Part shown: positions 1 through 8,814 of the stretch, piece after piece
Numbering within the stretch: the first letter of the stretch is position 1
How the letters are laid out: every line of letters begins with the position of its first letter
Assembly (NCBI RefSeq): GCF_000695625.1
Contig: NZ_JMQI01000001.1
Span: forward strand, 1 to 64,000
Direction: 5' to 3'
Origin: Amycolatopsis rifamycinica
GTDB lineage: Bacteria > Actinomycetota > Actinomycetes > Mycobacteriales > Pseudonocardiaceae
DNA length: 64,000 nt
Notes under the pieces: generated by a model
Seen by the model: the letters and a program-made list of their open reading frames with translations, nothing else
The model's database searches: none
What the model was told of the DNA's origin: nothing
Made by a program: the position numbers and the translations under genes

Positions 1-352
<352 letters not shown>

Positions 353-408
353 ACAAAGATGTTACGCATCCACTCTACGGTTCTGAAACACCACGCGTGT
401 TTCACAGT

Positions 409-526
409 GTTTCGGTGGTTATAGCGTCAGGGAAACGCCCGGTCCCATTCCGAACCCGGAAGCTAAGCCTGACAGCGCCGATGGTACTGCAACCGAAGGG
501 TTGTGGGAGAGTAGGACACCGCCGAA
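409..526 (+). rRNA. 5S ribosomal RNA
   Basis: About 118 nt with the expected 5S landmarks. The 5' strand GTTTCGGTGGTTATAGCG pairs with the 3' GTAGGACACCGCCGAAC. The loop B/C region CCCATTCCGAACCCGGAAG is present, as is the GGGAGAGTAGGAC element. It is the last gene of the rRNA operon whose 23S end lies just upstream. Confidence 0.95.
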
Positions 527-536
527 CTTACCTTCC

Positions 537-582
537 GTACGGCCCGTTAGGATAGCCAGTTGGCTGCCCTAGCGGGCCGTAC
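537..582 (+). terminator. rRNA operon terminator hairpin
   Basis: A long inverted repeat starts 10 bp after 5S. The left arm GTACGGCCCGTTAGG (537-551) pairs with CCTAGCGGGCCGTAC (568-582) over 15 bp with one G-T wobble. The loop holds a second small hairpin, AGCCAGTTGGCT. A T-rich stretch (603-607) lies about 20 bp downstream rather than directly after the stem. Position and strength fit the end of rRNA transcription. Confidence 0.85.
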
Positions 583-623
583 GCGTATGTCCAGAACAAG
601 ATTTTTTCATGGCAGGAGGCCAG

Positions 624-2894
624 GTGTCCGAGTTCGGTCGACGAGACTCAAGCGATGATGGGTCCGGCCGGTCGGCACGCCGGGACGAAGGCTCCCGGGG
701 CCGGTCGGACGGACCCGGGGGAGACCGGCGCGGCGCGGACCGCGGTGGCCGCGACAACGCGCACCAGGGACGGCCGCGCCGTGACGACCACGGTGCCCGC
801 GGCGGTGGCAAGCCCTTCCGCGGCGGCGACGGTCCCCGTGACCGCGATCAGCGCGGGGGTTACGCAGGTCAGAGCCGCAGTGGCGGCCGTGACTTCGGCA
901 ACCGCGACGACCGGAAGGGCGGGTACGGCAGCCGCGACTCCGGCGGCCGGCCGGGTGGCAGCCGCTTCTCCGACGGCCCGAGCCGCTCCGGTGGCGGACG
1001 CTACGAAGACCGGGGCGCCGGCCGATCGGGCGGCCGCTACGAGGACCGAGGCAACAGCCGTTCCGGCACCCGCGGTGACGGCCCGGGCCGCGGCTACGAA
1101 GACCGGAGCGGCCGGCCGCAGGGCAAGTCGTCCTACGGCGACCGCAAGCCCCGCTGGGAGGACCGCGGCGGTTCCGGCCGCCGCGACGACGACCGCGGCA
1201 CCCGCCCGGGCGGCTTCCGCTCGGACGACCGCGGCCGCGGCGGCTACCAGCGCCGCGACGACGACCGCGGTCCCCGCACCGGCGGTTTCCGCTCCGACGA
1301 CCGCGACCGTCGCGACGACTCGCGCGGCGGCTACCAGCGCCGCGATGACGACCGAGGTGGCCGTACCGGTGGCTTCCGATCGGACGACCGCAACCGTGGC
1401 GGCGACGACCGTGGCTCCCGCACGGGCGGTTTCCGGTCCGACGACCGCAACCGTGGCGGCGACGACCGCGGTTCCCGTACCGGCGGTTTCCGTTCGGACG
1501 ACCGGAACCGTCGTGACGACTCGCGCGGCGAGCGCGGCGGCTACCAGCGCCGCGACGATGACCGCGGTTCCCGTACCGGCGGTTTCCGCTCGGACGACCG
1601 TGGCCGCGGCGATTCGCGTGGCGGTTACCAGCGTCGCGATGACGACCGCGGCTCCCGCACCGGGGGTTTCCGCTCGGACGACCGGAACCGTCGTGACGAC
1701 TCGCGCGGCGAGCGCGGCGGCTACCAGCGCCGCGATGACGACCGCGGTCCCCGCACTGGTGGCTTCCGGTCCGACGACCGGAACCGTCGTGACGACGACC
1801 GTGGCACCCGTCCGGGCGGTTTCCGTTCGGACGATCGTGGCGGCGACCGCGGGCCCCGGACGGGGGGTTTCCGGTCCGACGACCGGGACCGCCGTGACGA
1901 CTCGCGCGGTGAGCGCGGCAGCTACCAGCGCCGCGACGACAGCGGTGACAGCCGCGAGAACCGTGACAGCCGGGAGAACCGCGGCGAGCGCACCGGTGGG
2001 GGCTTCCGCGACGCCGGCAAGCGCTACGACCGCGACAACAGCAGCCGCCCCGGTGGTCGTGACCAGGGTGACCGCAGGGATCGCCGGGACGACCGGCCCC
2101 GCCGGGACCCGCGGCCCCGGGTCGGCGGCCCGCTGGACGACGAGGCCCTCGCCAAGGAACTCCTCGAAGCGCCCGAGCTCCCCGAGGACATCGAGTTCTC
2201 CGACCTCGACGAGGAAGCGCGCCGCGAGCTGCGGACGCTTCCCAAGGGGCTGGCCGAGACCGTCGGGAAGCACCTCGTCGCGGCCGGCGGCCTGATCGAC
2301 AGCGATCCCGAGGCCGCCCTCGAGCACGCCAAGTACGCCAAGGCCAAGGCCTCGCGCGTCCCGATCGTGCGTGAGGCCCTCGGCCTGGTCGCCTACCAGG
2401 TCGGCAACTGGTCGGAGGCCCTCTCCGAGCTGCGGGCCGTCCGGCGGATGACCCGCACCGACGACCACATCGCGGTCATCGCCGACGCCGAACGCGCGCT
2501 CGGGCGTCCCGAGCGGGCCCTTGACCTGGCGAAGGAGGTCGACACGGCGAAGCTCACGAAGGCCACCCAGGTCGAACTCGCGATCGTCGCGGCCGGGGCG
2601 CGGCGGGACCTCGGGCAGCTCGACGCCGCCGTCGTCTCGCTGCAGGGTGACGACCTCAAGGCCGAGAAGCGCGAACCGTGGAGCGCTCGCCTCTTCTACG
2701 CCTACGCCGACAACCTCGCCGCCGCCGGGCGCAAGGACGAGGCCATCCGGTGGTTCCTCAACGCCGCCGAGGCCGACGCCGAGGACGAGACCGACGCCGC
2801 CGAGCGCGCCGCCGATCTGTCGAACGAGGACAAGAACGCGGACGCGAACGCGGACACCAACGAGGCGAAGGACACCGAAGCCACCGATGAGTGA
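624..2894 (+). CDS. Tetratricopeptide-repeat protein with long Arg/Gly/Asp-rich repeat N-terminus
   Basis: About 756 residues with two very different parts. Residues ~1-480 are low complexity, rich in R, G, D and S, and include ten copies of a GGFRSDDR unit interspersed with GYQRRDDDRG. Residues ~495-720 are a helical TPR-like solenoid (for example EAALEHAKYAKAKAS and YQVGNWSEALSELRAV). The tail is acidic (DANADTNEAKDTEATDE). The C-terminal part and the location, first in the tlyA-nadK-recN run, match the M. tuberculosis Rv1691 position. I chose GTG 624 because AGGAGG lies 4 nt upstream. An in-frame ATG at 609 has no ribosome binding site. The gene overlaps the next one by 8 bp. The repeat part resembles RGG-type intrinsically disordered RNA-binding tails, but function is not established. 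Confidence 0.85.
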   Translation: MSEFGRRDSSDDGSGRSARRDEGSRGRSDGPGGDRRGADRGGRDNAHQGRPRRDDHGARGGGKPFRGGDGPRDRDQRGGYAGQSRSGGRDFGNRDDRKGGYGSRDSGGRPGGSRFSDGPSRSGGGRYEDRGAGRSGGRYEDRGNSRSGTRGDGPGRGYEDRSGRPQGKSSYGDRKPRWEDRGGSGRRDDDRGTRPGGFRSDDRGRGGYQRRDDDRGPRTGGFRSDDRDRRDDSRGGYQRRDDDRGGRTGGFRSDDRNRGGDDRGSRTGGFRSDDRNRGGDDRGSRTGGFRSDDRNRRDDSRGERGGYQRRDDDRGSRTGGFRSDDRGRGDSRGGYQRRDDDRGSRTGGFRSDDRNRRDDSRGERGGYQRRDDDRGPRTGGFRSDDRNRRDDDRGTRPGGFRSDDRGGDRGPRTGGFRSDDRDRRDDSRGERGSYQRRDDSGDSRENRDSRENRGERTGGGFRDAGKRYDRDNSSRPGGRDQGDRRDRRDDRPRRDPRPRVGGPLDDEALAKELLEAPELPEDIEFSDLDEEARRELRTLPKGLAETVGKHLVAAGGLIDSDPEAALEHAKYAKAKASRVPIVREALGLVAYQVGNWSEALSELRAVRRMTRTDDHIAVIADAERALGRPERALDLAKEVDTAKLTKATQVELAIVAAGARRDLGQLDAAVVSLQGDDLKAEKREPWSARLFYAYADNLAAAGRKDEAIRWFLNAAEADAEDETDAAERAADLSNEDKNADANADTNEAKDTEATDE
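1190..1950 (+). repeat. In-frame degenerate tandem repeats encoding GGFRSDDR / GYQRRDDDRG units
   Basis: Ten copies of the peptide GGFRSDDR occur between about 1205 and 1890, separated by variable blocks such as NRRDDSRGERGGYQRRDDDRG. The DNA copies are highly similar but not identical, and the unit length varies between about 50 and 110 bp. This fits recombination-driven repeat gain and loss. The bias also leaves long spurious open frames on the other strand. Confidence 0.8.
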
Positions 2895-3858
2895 CGCCCT
2901 CCTCGCGGCCTACGACGCGGTCCTCTTCGACCTCGACGGCACCGTCTACCACGGCACCCGGGTGATCCCGGGCGCCCCGGAGACGGTGCGGGCCGCGCGG
3001 GAGCACGGCACTCCGGTCCGGTTCGTCACGAACAACGCCTCCAAGGCACCCGACGAGGTCGTCGCGCACCTCACCGGTCTCGGCATGCCCGCCGGGACCG
3101 ATGAGGTGCACACCAGCGCCCAAGCCGGCGTGCAGCTGCTGAAGGAGCGCCTGGACCCCGGGGCCGAGGTCCTCGTCGTCGGCACCGAGTCGCTCGCCGC
3201 CGAAGTGACGCAGGCGGGGCTCACGCCGGTGCGGGAAAACGTCGCGGGCGTCCAGGCCGTCGTTCAGGGGCACTCGCCGGACAACACCTGGGCCGCGCTG
3301 GCCGAGGCCTGCCTGGCCATCCGCGCCGGCGCGCTGTGGGTGGCCTGCAACGTCGACGCGACCCTGCCCAGTGAGCGCGGCCTGCTGCCGGGCAACGGCT
3401 CGATGGTCGCCGCGCTGCGCACCGCCACCGACGTCGAGCCGCTGGTCGCCGGGAAGCCGCAGCCGCTGCTGTTCGACACCGCCGCGCGGTCGGCCGGTGC
3501 GGAGCGGCCGCTGGTCGTCGGCGATCGGCTCGACACCGACATCGCCGGTGCGGTCGCGGCGGGCATCGACTCCCTGGTCGTGCTTTCGGGGGTCGCCACG
3601 CCGAAACAGCTGATCGAAGCGATCCCGGCCGAGCGGGCGACCTACCTCGCCCGTGACCTCACGGCGCTCACCGAAGCGGTCGAAGACCTGCGGATCGGGC
3701 CGAGGCCCGGCTGGACCGTCACCACCGAAGGCGGCGTCCTGGCCGCGACCGGTGACGGCGACGAGCTGGACCTGCTGCGCGCCCTGTGCCACACGGCCTG
3801 GGAGACCGGCGTCACCGAACTCCACGGCGACGCCGAAGCGCGGCTGGGCGGCAGCTGA
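2887..3858 (+). CDS. HAD-superfamily hydrolase, subfamily IIA (glycerol-3-phosphate phosphatase-like)
   Basis: 323 residues. HAD motif I DLDGT is at residues 15-19 (nucleophile D15, acid D17). A TNNASK motif II is near residue 43. The metal-binding motif GDRLDTDIAGA is in the C-terminal third, with a cap domain between, as in NagD/phosphoglycolate phosphatase-type enzymes. The position between the TPR gene and tlyA matches Rv1692, which is characterised as a D-glycerol-3-phosphate phosphatase in M. tuberculosis. The same activity is inferred here, in glycerophospholipid recycling. The start overlaps the upstream stop by 8 bp, so translation is probably coupled. Confidence 0.87.
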   Translation: MSDALLAAYDAVLFDLDGTVYHGTRVIPGAPETVRAAREHGTPVRFVTNNASKAPDEVVAHLTGLGMPAGTDEVHTSAQAGVQLLKERLDPGAEVLVVGTESLAAEVTQAGLTPVRENVAGVQAVVQGHSPDNTWAALAEACLAIRAGALWVACNVDATLPSERGLLPGNGSMVAALRTATDVEPLVAGKPQPLLFDTAARSAGAERPLVVGDRLDTDIAGAVAAGIDSLVVLSGVATPKQLIEAIPAERATYLARDLTALTEAVEDLRIGPRPGWTVTTEGGVLAATGDGDELDLLRALCHTAWETGVTELHGDAEARLGGS

Positions 3859-3875
3859 CTGATACCGTTTGCCCC

Positions 3876-4073
3876 GTGCAGGACCATCCCTACCCCGTCC
3901 CGGGGCCGCCGCCCGGTTCGTTCTCGCAGCAGACCGACCCGCGGGCCGGCATCGACGAAGCCGTCGCCGGGCTGGACGACCTCGACGCGTTGCCGCTCGC
4001 GGAGCACGTCGAGCGCTTCGACGCCGTGCACACCGAGCTGACGGTCGCCCTGTCCAGCATCGACAAGGTCTGA
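3876..4073 (+). CDS. Small conserved hypothetical protein (Rv1693-like position)
   Basis: 65 residues from a GTG start. It has a proline-rich N-terminus (HPYPVPGPPPGSF) followed by an acidic amphipathic helix region containing DEAVAGLDDLDALPLAEHVERF and ending in SIDKV. There is no signal peptide or membrane segment. It sits 17 bp after the phosphatase and 5 bp before tlyA, so it is in the operon. Mycobacteria have a small uncharacterised ORF (Rv1693) in the same slot. No function is known to me. The helical C-terminus could mediate a protein contact, but this is speculation. Confidence 0.7.
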   Translation: MQDHPYPVPGPPPGSFSQQTDPRAGIDEAVAGLDDLDALPLAEHVERFDAVHTELTVALSSIDKV

Positions 4074-4078
4074 TCGGC

Positions 4079-4921
4079 GTGCCCAAGCGGGCCCGCCTCG
4101 ACGCGGAACTGGTTCGGCGCGGCCTCGCCCGGTCGCGGGAACAGGCGTCGGCCCTGATCACCGGCGGCAAGGTCACCGTCCGCGGGATGGTCGCGACCAA
4201 GCCCGCCACCGGCGTGGAATCCGACGCGCCCATCGTGGTGAGGGACGAAGATGACCCCGGCTGGGCGTCGCGCGGCGCGCACAAGCTCCTCGGCGCGCTG
4301 GAAGCGTTCACGGAGCTGAGCGTCGAGGGCAAGCGCTGCCTCGACGCCGGCGCGTCGACCGGTGGGTTCACCGACGTCCTCCTGAGGAACGGCGCCGCGA
4401 CCGTGATCGCCGCCGACGTGGGCCGTGGCCTGCTCGACTGGCGAATCCGCACCGATGAACGTGTAGTGGTCATGGACCGCACGAACGTCCGCAACCTGAC
4501 GCCCGACGACCTCGGCGGGCAGGTCGACCTCGTCGTCGGCGACCTTTCGTTCATCTCGCTCAAGCTCGTGCTGCCCGCGCTCGCGGCCTGCGCGCGCGAC
4601 GGCGCCGATCTGGTGCCGATGGTGAAACCGCAGTTCGAGGTGGGCAAGGACCGCCTCGGCAGCGGTGGTGTCGTCCGCGACCCGGAACTGCGCGCCGAAT
4701 CGGTGCTCACGGTCATCGACGAGGCCGCGAAGCTCGGGCTCGCGTTGCGCGGGGTGACCGCCAGCCCGCTGCCCGGGCCGTCCGGGAACGTCGAGTACTT
4801 CGTGTGGCTCACCAAAGCCCGGTTCTCCGGAGAACGGGTGGCCGAGTCCACTGTGGACGCGGTAGACAGGTCTGAGGCCGAGCGGCTCGTCCGGACCGCC
4901 GTCGAGGAAGGGCCCGCATGA
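4079..4921 (+). CDS. tlyA: TlyA family rRNA (cytidine-2'-O)-methyltransferase
   Basis: 280 residues. Residues 1-65 form an S4-type RNA-binding domain (MPKRARLDAELVRRGLARS...). The rest is a Rossmann FtsJ/RrmJ-type methyltransferase with the SAM loop DAGASTGGFTD. The four catalytic residues of the family are visible as K in RGAHKL, D in VVGDLSF, K in MVKPQFE and E in GNVEYF. In mycobacteria TlyA 2'-O-methylates C1409 of 16S and C1920 of 23S rRNA, and its loss gives capreomycin resistance. GTG 4079 is chosen because it begins exactly at the S4 domain. The stop overlaps the nadK start (ATGA). Confidence 0.93.
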   Translation: MPKRARLDAELVRRGLARSREQASALITGGKVTVRGMVATKPATGVESDAPIVVRDEDDPGWASRGAHKLLGALEAFTELSVEGKRCLDAGASTGGFTDVLLRNGAATVIAADVGRGLLDWRIRTDERVVVMDRTNVRNLTPDDLGGQVDLVVGDLSFISLKLVLPALAACARDGADLVPMVKPQFEVGKDRLGSGGVVRDPELRAESVLTVIDEAAKLGLALRGVTASPLPGPSGNVEYFVWLTKARFSGERVAESTVDAVDRSEAERLVRTAVEEGPA

Positions 4922-5844
4922 CCACCGAACGTGAAGTGCTCCTCCTGGTGCACCCCGATCGCGAAGCGACGGGCGAAGCCGCGCGCGAGGTTTCGGCGCG
5001 CTTCGCCAAGGCCGGCATCCGGATCCGGGTCACCGAGCACGACGTCTGCGCGTTGATCAACCCCGAGCAGCACGGCGTCGGCGCGACCTGCACCGTCGTC
5101 GGCCCGGACGACGACCCGGCCGAGGGCGTCGAGCTGGTCTTCGTGCTCGGCGGCGACGGCACGCTGCTGCGCGCGGCCGAGCTGGCCCGCCCCGCCGGGG
5201 TGCCGGTGCTCGGCGTGAACCTCGGGCGCGTCGGCTTCCTCGCCGAAGCCGACTCCGACGCGCTGGCCGACACCGTCCAGCGGGTGGTCGACGGCGACTA
5301 CCAGGTCGAAGAGCGGATGACCATCGACGTCACCGTCACCCACGACGGTGCCGAGGTCGCCCGCACCTGGGCCCTCAACGAAGCCAGCGTGGAGAAGAGC
5401 ACCCGGGAGCGGGTGCTCGACGCGCTGATCGAGGTCGACGGCCGCCCGGTGTCCGCCTTCGGGTGCGACGGTGTGCTCTGCGCCACACCGACGGGCTCGA
5501 CCGCGTACGCGTTCTCGGCGGGCGGCCCGATCATCTGGCCGGACGTCCAGGCGCTGCTGGTGGTGCCGAGCAACGCGCACGCGATGTTCGCGCGGCCGCT
5601 GGTCGTCTCCCGGGACTCGGTGATCACCGTCGGGATCGACCCGGACGGCTCGTCCGCCGTGCTGACCTGCGACGGCACCCGGCCGATCGACCTGCCGCCG
5701 GGCGCGCGGGTGCGCGTGACCTGCGGCAAGACGCCGGTGCGGCTGGCCCGGCTGTGGGACGGCCCGTTCACCGATCGCCTGGTGCAGAAGTTCTCGCTGC
5801 CGGTGAAGAGCTGGCGAGAACGGCACGCCCGCCCCTGCGAATAG
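4918..5844 (+). CDS. nadK: NAD(+) kinase
   Basis: 308 residues, the usual length for the actinobacterial enzyme. It phosphorylates NAD to NADP in the cytosol using ATP or polyphosphate. The substrate loop GGDGT is at residues 78-82, the NE motif at 154-155, and the glycine-rich CTPTGSTAYAFSAGGP segment lies mid-protein. ATG overlaps the tlyA stop. About 130 bp separate it from recN, so recN may be transcribed from this operon or from a weak promoter in that gap. Confidence 0.95.
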   Translation: MTTEREVLLLVHPDREATGEAAREVSARFAKAGIRIRVTEHDVCALINPEQHGVGATCTVVGPDDDPAEGVELVFVLGGDGTLLRAAELARPAGVPVLGVNLGRVGFLAEADSDALADTVQRVVDGDYQVEERMTIDVTVTHDGAEVARTWALNEASVEKSTRERVLDALIEVDGRPVSAFGCDGVLCATPTGSTAYAFSAGGPIIWPDVQALLVVPSNAHAMFARPLVVSRDSVITVGIDPDGSSAVLTCDGTRPIDLPPGARVRVTCGKTPVRLARLWDGPFTDRLVQKFSLPVKSWRERHARPCE

Positions 5845-5977
5845 CCCTCCGCCACCACCCTCACCGGAGGCGCTTCGCGCCGCTGACCAACCATTCGGCG
5901 CTTTGTTCGAACATATCGGCGACGCGCCGGGTGCCCGCGCGCGCAGAGTGTCGGTGGTGGCCGCTACCGTAGGCGGC

Positions 5978-7756
5978 GTGCTGGCCGAGATGCGCATCCA
6001 GGGCCTCGGAGTCATCGAGGACGCCCTGCTGGAACTGCACGCGGGCTTCACCGTCGTGACCGGTGAGACGGGTGCGGGCAAGACCATGGTCGTCACCGGG
6101 CTGCACCTGCTGTCCGGGGGCCGAGCCGAGGTGTCCAAAGTCCGGACGGGAATGCTCAAGGCGTTCGTCGAAGGGCGGTTCACCTACTCCGGTGTCGAAG
6201 GCGCCGAGCGGATCGTCGCCGATTCGGGCGCGGACGTGGACGAGGACGGCAGCGTGATCGCGCTGCGGGCGGTCGCTGTCGACGGGCGGTCCCGCGCCCA
6301 CCTCGGCGGCCGGTCCGTGCCGGTCGGGGTGCTCGCCGAGCTGTCCGAGCAGCTGATCGCGGTGCACGGGCAGAACGACCAGCTGCGGCTGCTGCGCCCG
6401 GCCGAGCAGCGCGCGGTGATCGACCGGTTCGCCGGCGACTCCGTGGCGAAGCCGCTGCAGGCTTACCGGGAGGTCCGGTCGGAGTGGCTGGCGGTGATCG
6501 CCGAGCTGACCGAGCGGTCGACGCGCTCGCGGGAGATGGCCCAGCAGGCCGACCTGCTCAAGCACGGGCTGACCGAGATCGACGCCGTCGCGCCGGAGCC
6601 GGGCGAGGACGTCGAGCTCACCGAGCAGATCAAGCGGCTCGCGGCGGTCGACGAGCTGCGCGCGGCCGCCACCGAGGCGCACGTCGCGGTCTCCGGTTCC
6701 CCGGACGGCGACCCGGACGCGCCGGGCGCGATGGGCCTGGTCTCCGAGGCGCTGCGGCGGCTCTCGACGGCGGAGGACGCCGTGCTGCGCGAGCTCGCGC
6801 CGCGGCTGGAGGAAGCGTCCGTGCTGCTCTCCGACGTGGGCGCCGAGCTGGGCAACTACGTCGAGACGCTGGACGCCGACCCGGCGCTGCTGGAGAAGGT
6901 GCTGGCCCGCCAGGCCGACCTCAAGCGGCTCACGCGCAAGTACGCGGCGGACGTCGACGGCGTGCTGGCCTGGGCCGAAGACGCCCGGCGCCGGCTGGAA
7001 ACCATGGACACGTCGGAGGAGGCCCTCGCCGAGCTGGCGCTGCGGCGCGACCAGCTCGCGATCCAGCTGGCCGCGCACGCGGCCGAGGTGTCGGCCGCCC
7101 GGGAGACGGCGGCGACCGAGCTGGCGGCGGAGATCACGCGCGAGCTGTCCGGGCTGGCGATGGGCCAGGCCGCGATCGAGGTGACGGTCGAGCAGCGCCC
7201 CGCCGAGCACGGCGACACGCACGCGCTGGCGATCGACGGCCGCGCGGTGCACGCGGGCCCGGACGGCGTCGACGACGTCGAGCTGCTGCTGCGCGCCCAC
7301 GACGGCGCCCCGCCGCTGCCGGTGCACAAGGCGGCCTCGGGCGGTGAGCTGTCGCGGGTGATGCTGGCCATCGAGGTGGTCCTGGCCCACGCCGACACGG
7401 TCCAGACGCTGGTGTTCGACGAGGTCGACGCCGGGGTCGGCGGCCGCGCGGCGGTCGAGATCGGCCGCCGGCTGGCGCGGCTCGCGCGGACCCACCAGGT
7501 CCTGGTGGTGACGCACCTGCCGCAGGTCGCGGCGTTCGCGGACCAGCACCTGGTGGTGGACAAGGGGCACACCGGCGGCGTCACCCGAAGCGGCGTGAAG
7601 AACCTGAGCCAGACAGAGCGGGTGAGCGAGCTGGCCCGCATGCTCGCGGGCATGGACAACGAGACCGGCCGGGCTCACGCCGAGGAACTGCTGGCGACGG
7701 CGGAGAAGGACAAGACGGAGTTCGAGCCGAAGAAGAAGCGGGCCAGGAAGAAGTAG
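5978..7756 (+). CDS. recN: DNA repair protein RecN
   Basis: 592 residues, an SMC-like ATPase acting in double-strand break repair. Walker A GETGAGKT is at residues 29-36. A long coiled-coil middle spans roughly residues 160-390. The ABC signature ASGGELSR and Walker B LVFDEVDAGVGG are near the C-terminus, in family order. The basic tail (KKKRARKK) is typical of actinobacteria. I start at GTG 5978 (VLAEMRIQGLGVIED) because homologues begin here and upstream sequence in the same frame is not family-like. A bidirectional terminator follows. Confidence 0.94.
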   Translation: MLAEMRIQGLGVIEDALLELHAGFTVVTGETGAGKTMVVTGLHLLSGGRAEVSKVRTGMLKAFVEGRFTYSGVEGAERIVADSGADVDEDGSVIALRAVAVDGRSRAHLGGRSVPVGVLAELSEQLIAVHGQNDQLRLLRPAEQRAVIDRFAGDSVAKPLQAYREVRSEWLAVIAELTERSTRSREMAQQADLLKHGLTEIDAVAPEPGEDVELTEQIKRLAAVDELRAAATEAHVAVSGSPDGDPDAPGAMGLVSEALRRLSTAEDAVLRELAPRLEEASVLLSDVGAELGNYVETLDADPALLEKVLARQADLKRLTRKYAADVDGVLAWAEDARRRLETMDTSEEALAELALRRDQLAIQLAAHAAEVSAARETAATELAAEITRELSGLAMGQAAIEVTVEQRPAEHGDTHALAIDGRAVHAGPDGVDDVELLLRAHDGAPPLPVHKAASGGELSRVMLAIEVVLAHADTVQTLVFDEVDAGVGGRAAVEIGRRLARLARTHQVLVVTHLPQVAAFADQHLVVDKGHTGGVTRSGVKNLSQTERVSELARMLAGMDNETGRAHAEELLATAEKDKTEFEPKKKRARKK

Positions 7757-7773
7757 CCGGGCTGCCGGCATGG

Positions 7774-7800
7774 CGGGTGGGGCCCGCGGCGCCCCACCCG
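7774..7800. terminator. Bidirectional terminator between recN and the VOC gene
   Basis: Perfect 10-bp stem CGGGTGGGGC (7774-7783) with GCCCCACCCG (7791-7800) and a 7-nt loop. It lies in the 51-bp gap between two convergent genes, where a shared terminator is expected. Confidence 0.75.
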
Positions 7801-7807
7801 ACGCGGC

Positions 7808-8422
7808 TCAGCAGGCGTCCGGGTCCTCGACACCCGGCGGCGGGGTGAACAGTTGCTCGAAGGTCTGGTCGACGAGCTCGAGCACGTTGCCGAACGGGTC
7901 TTCGCAGAAGCAGAACCACGACTCCGGCCCCACCTGGTGGATCTTGCTGCGCTGGCGGCCGCCGAAGAGGCGGATGCGGGCGGCCGTCTCCGGCACGTCG
8001 AGGCACGTGAAGCAGATGTGGAAGATGCCGGTGCGCCAGTAGTCGAAGTTGTCGGCGCGACGCTCGGCGACCGGGCCGGTGAATTCGAACAATTCGATTC
8101 CGGTGCCGCCCGGCATGACCATGTGCGCGATCCGGGCGCTCTGCCAGCCCTCGCCGTAGATGTCCGACGCGGGGCCGCCGCCGGGGGCGTCGCTGCTGAT
8201 GGAAAACGGGCCGAGCAGGAGCTTGAGGCCGAAGACCTGCTCGTACCACGCGACCGCGCGATCGAGGTCGGTCACCGACAGGGCGGCGTGGTTGAAGCCG
8301 GTCCGCACGGCGGGCGGGGTGAGGCACTCGAGCGCGGCGAGCCGCGGTGCCGGGACGTGGGGCAGGGTGGGCACGCCCGGAACCACACCGGTTCCGGGAA
8401 CACCGACATCGCTGGACTGCAT
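7808..8422 (-). CDS. VOC family (glyoxalase/bleomycin-resistance/dioxygenase fold) protein
   Basis: 204 residues. The N-terminal ~45 residues are a proline/valine-rich extension. A VOC module starts at the NHAALSVTDLDRAVAWYEQVFG segment, with its first metal-ligand His in NHAAL. A second half contains FHICFTCLDV and ends in DPFGNVLELVDQ, whose Glu is the usual last ligand. Substrate is unknown; members include lactoylglutathione lyase-like, epimerase and resistance proteins. I start at ATG 8422 because AGGAG lies 8 nt upstream, although the frame stays open further. It reads opposite to recN, in a block not found in the mycobacterial gene order. Confidence 0.8.
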   Translation of the reverse strand: MQSSDVGVPGTGVVPGVPTLPHVPAPRLAALECLTPPAVRTGFNHAALSVTDLDRAVAWYEQVFGLKLLLGPFSISSDAPGGGPASDIYGEGWQSARIAHMVMPGGTGIELFEFTGPVAERRADNFDYWRTGIFHICFTCLDVPETAARIRLFGGRQRSKIHQVGPESWFCFCEDPFGNVLELVDQTFEQLFTPPPGVEDPDAC

Positions 8423-8814
8423 GGGCAAACTCCTGGGTGGTGTGAGAAACGCTCGGTGGCGCAATGCGATCACCCCCCATGAGGATGCATTGCACAGCCG
8501 TCGGCTGTGCGACCAAGTATCGGTGGTCCCCGCGAGAAATCTTCCTGAGAATTGTGGCAGCGTTGGGAAACGGGTCACGAACGCACAGTCACCACTGCGG
8601 CAAACGGCCTACGACCGGCCTTTTTCCCCTGCTGAGACCCCTGCCTGTCACTTTCCAACCAGGCGCACCCGCCGACGGGATCCGCATTTTGAGTAAATTG
8701 TTGGTAAAGCCGTCTCGGAAATTCGAAAACCGCGCGTGAGCCCTCGACGGTCACGGAAGGTTCTCGCGGGCGAAGTGGTTGGAGGACTTGTCCGACGGCG
8801 AAGAAAGGACCCCC
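8423..8814. other. Divergent intergenic region, 392 bp, no gene seen
   Basis: This gap separates the leftward VOC gene from the rightward oxidoreductase. The half near the VOC gene has the two overlapping inverted repeats listed separately. A weak GGCC-stem followed by TTTTT lies near 8606-8625. An AT-richer patch at about 8684-8730 could hold the promoter of the rightward gene, but I see no clean -10/-35 pair. Short open frames here do not look coding. Confidence 0.5.
8461..8510. promoter_or_regulatory. Overlapping inverted repeats, candidate operator upstream of the VOC gene
   Basis: GCACAGCCG-T-CGGCTGTGC at 8492-8510 is a perfect palindrome with a 1-nt centre. Just to its left, GCAATGCGATC (8461-8471) and GATGCATTGC (8484-8493) form a second inverted repeat with one inserted base. 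They lie 40-90 bp upstream of the VOC start, where a repressor site would act. No regulator gene is adjacent. Confidence 0.55.

Noticed and set aside
648..2468. 606-residue open frame on the minus strand inside the TPR gene
   Set aside because: It is an antisense shadow produced by the GC-rich repeats; composition is V/A/T-rich with no domain, and no ribosome binding site is present.
2758..6183. Long minus-strand frames over the tlyA-nadK region, and similar ones at 5861-7771, 49487-51904 and 61494-63917
   Set aside because: All lie opposite genes with clear motifs and codon bias. They show no homology-like motifs and are codon-bias artefacts.
8606..8625. Intrinsic terminator in the divergent gap before the quinone oxidoreductase
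   Set aside because: The stem is only GGCC/GGCC, too short to rely on despite the TTTTT that follows.
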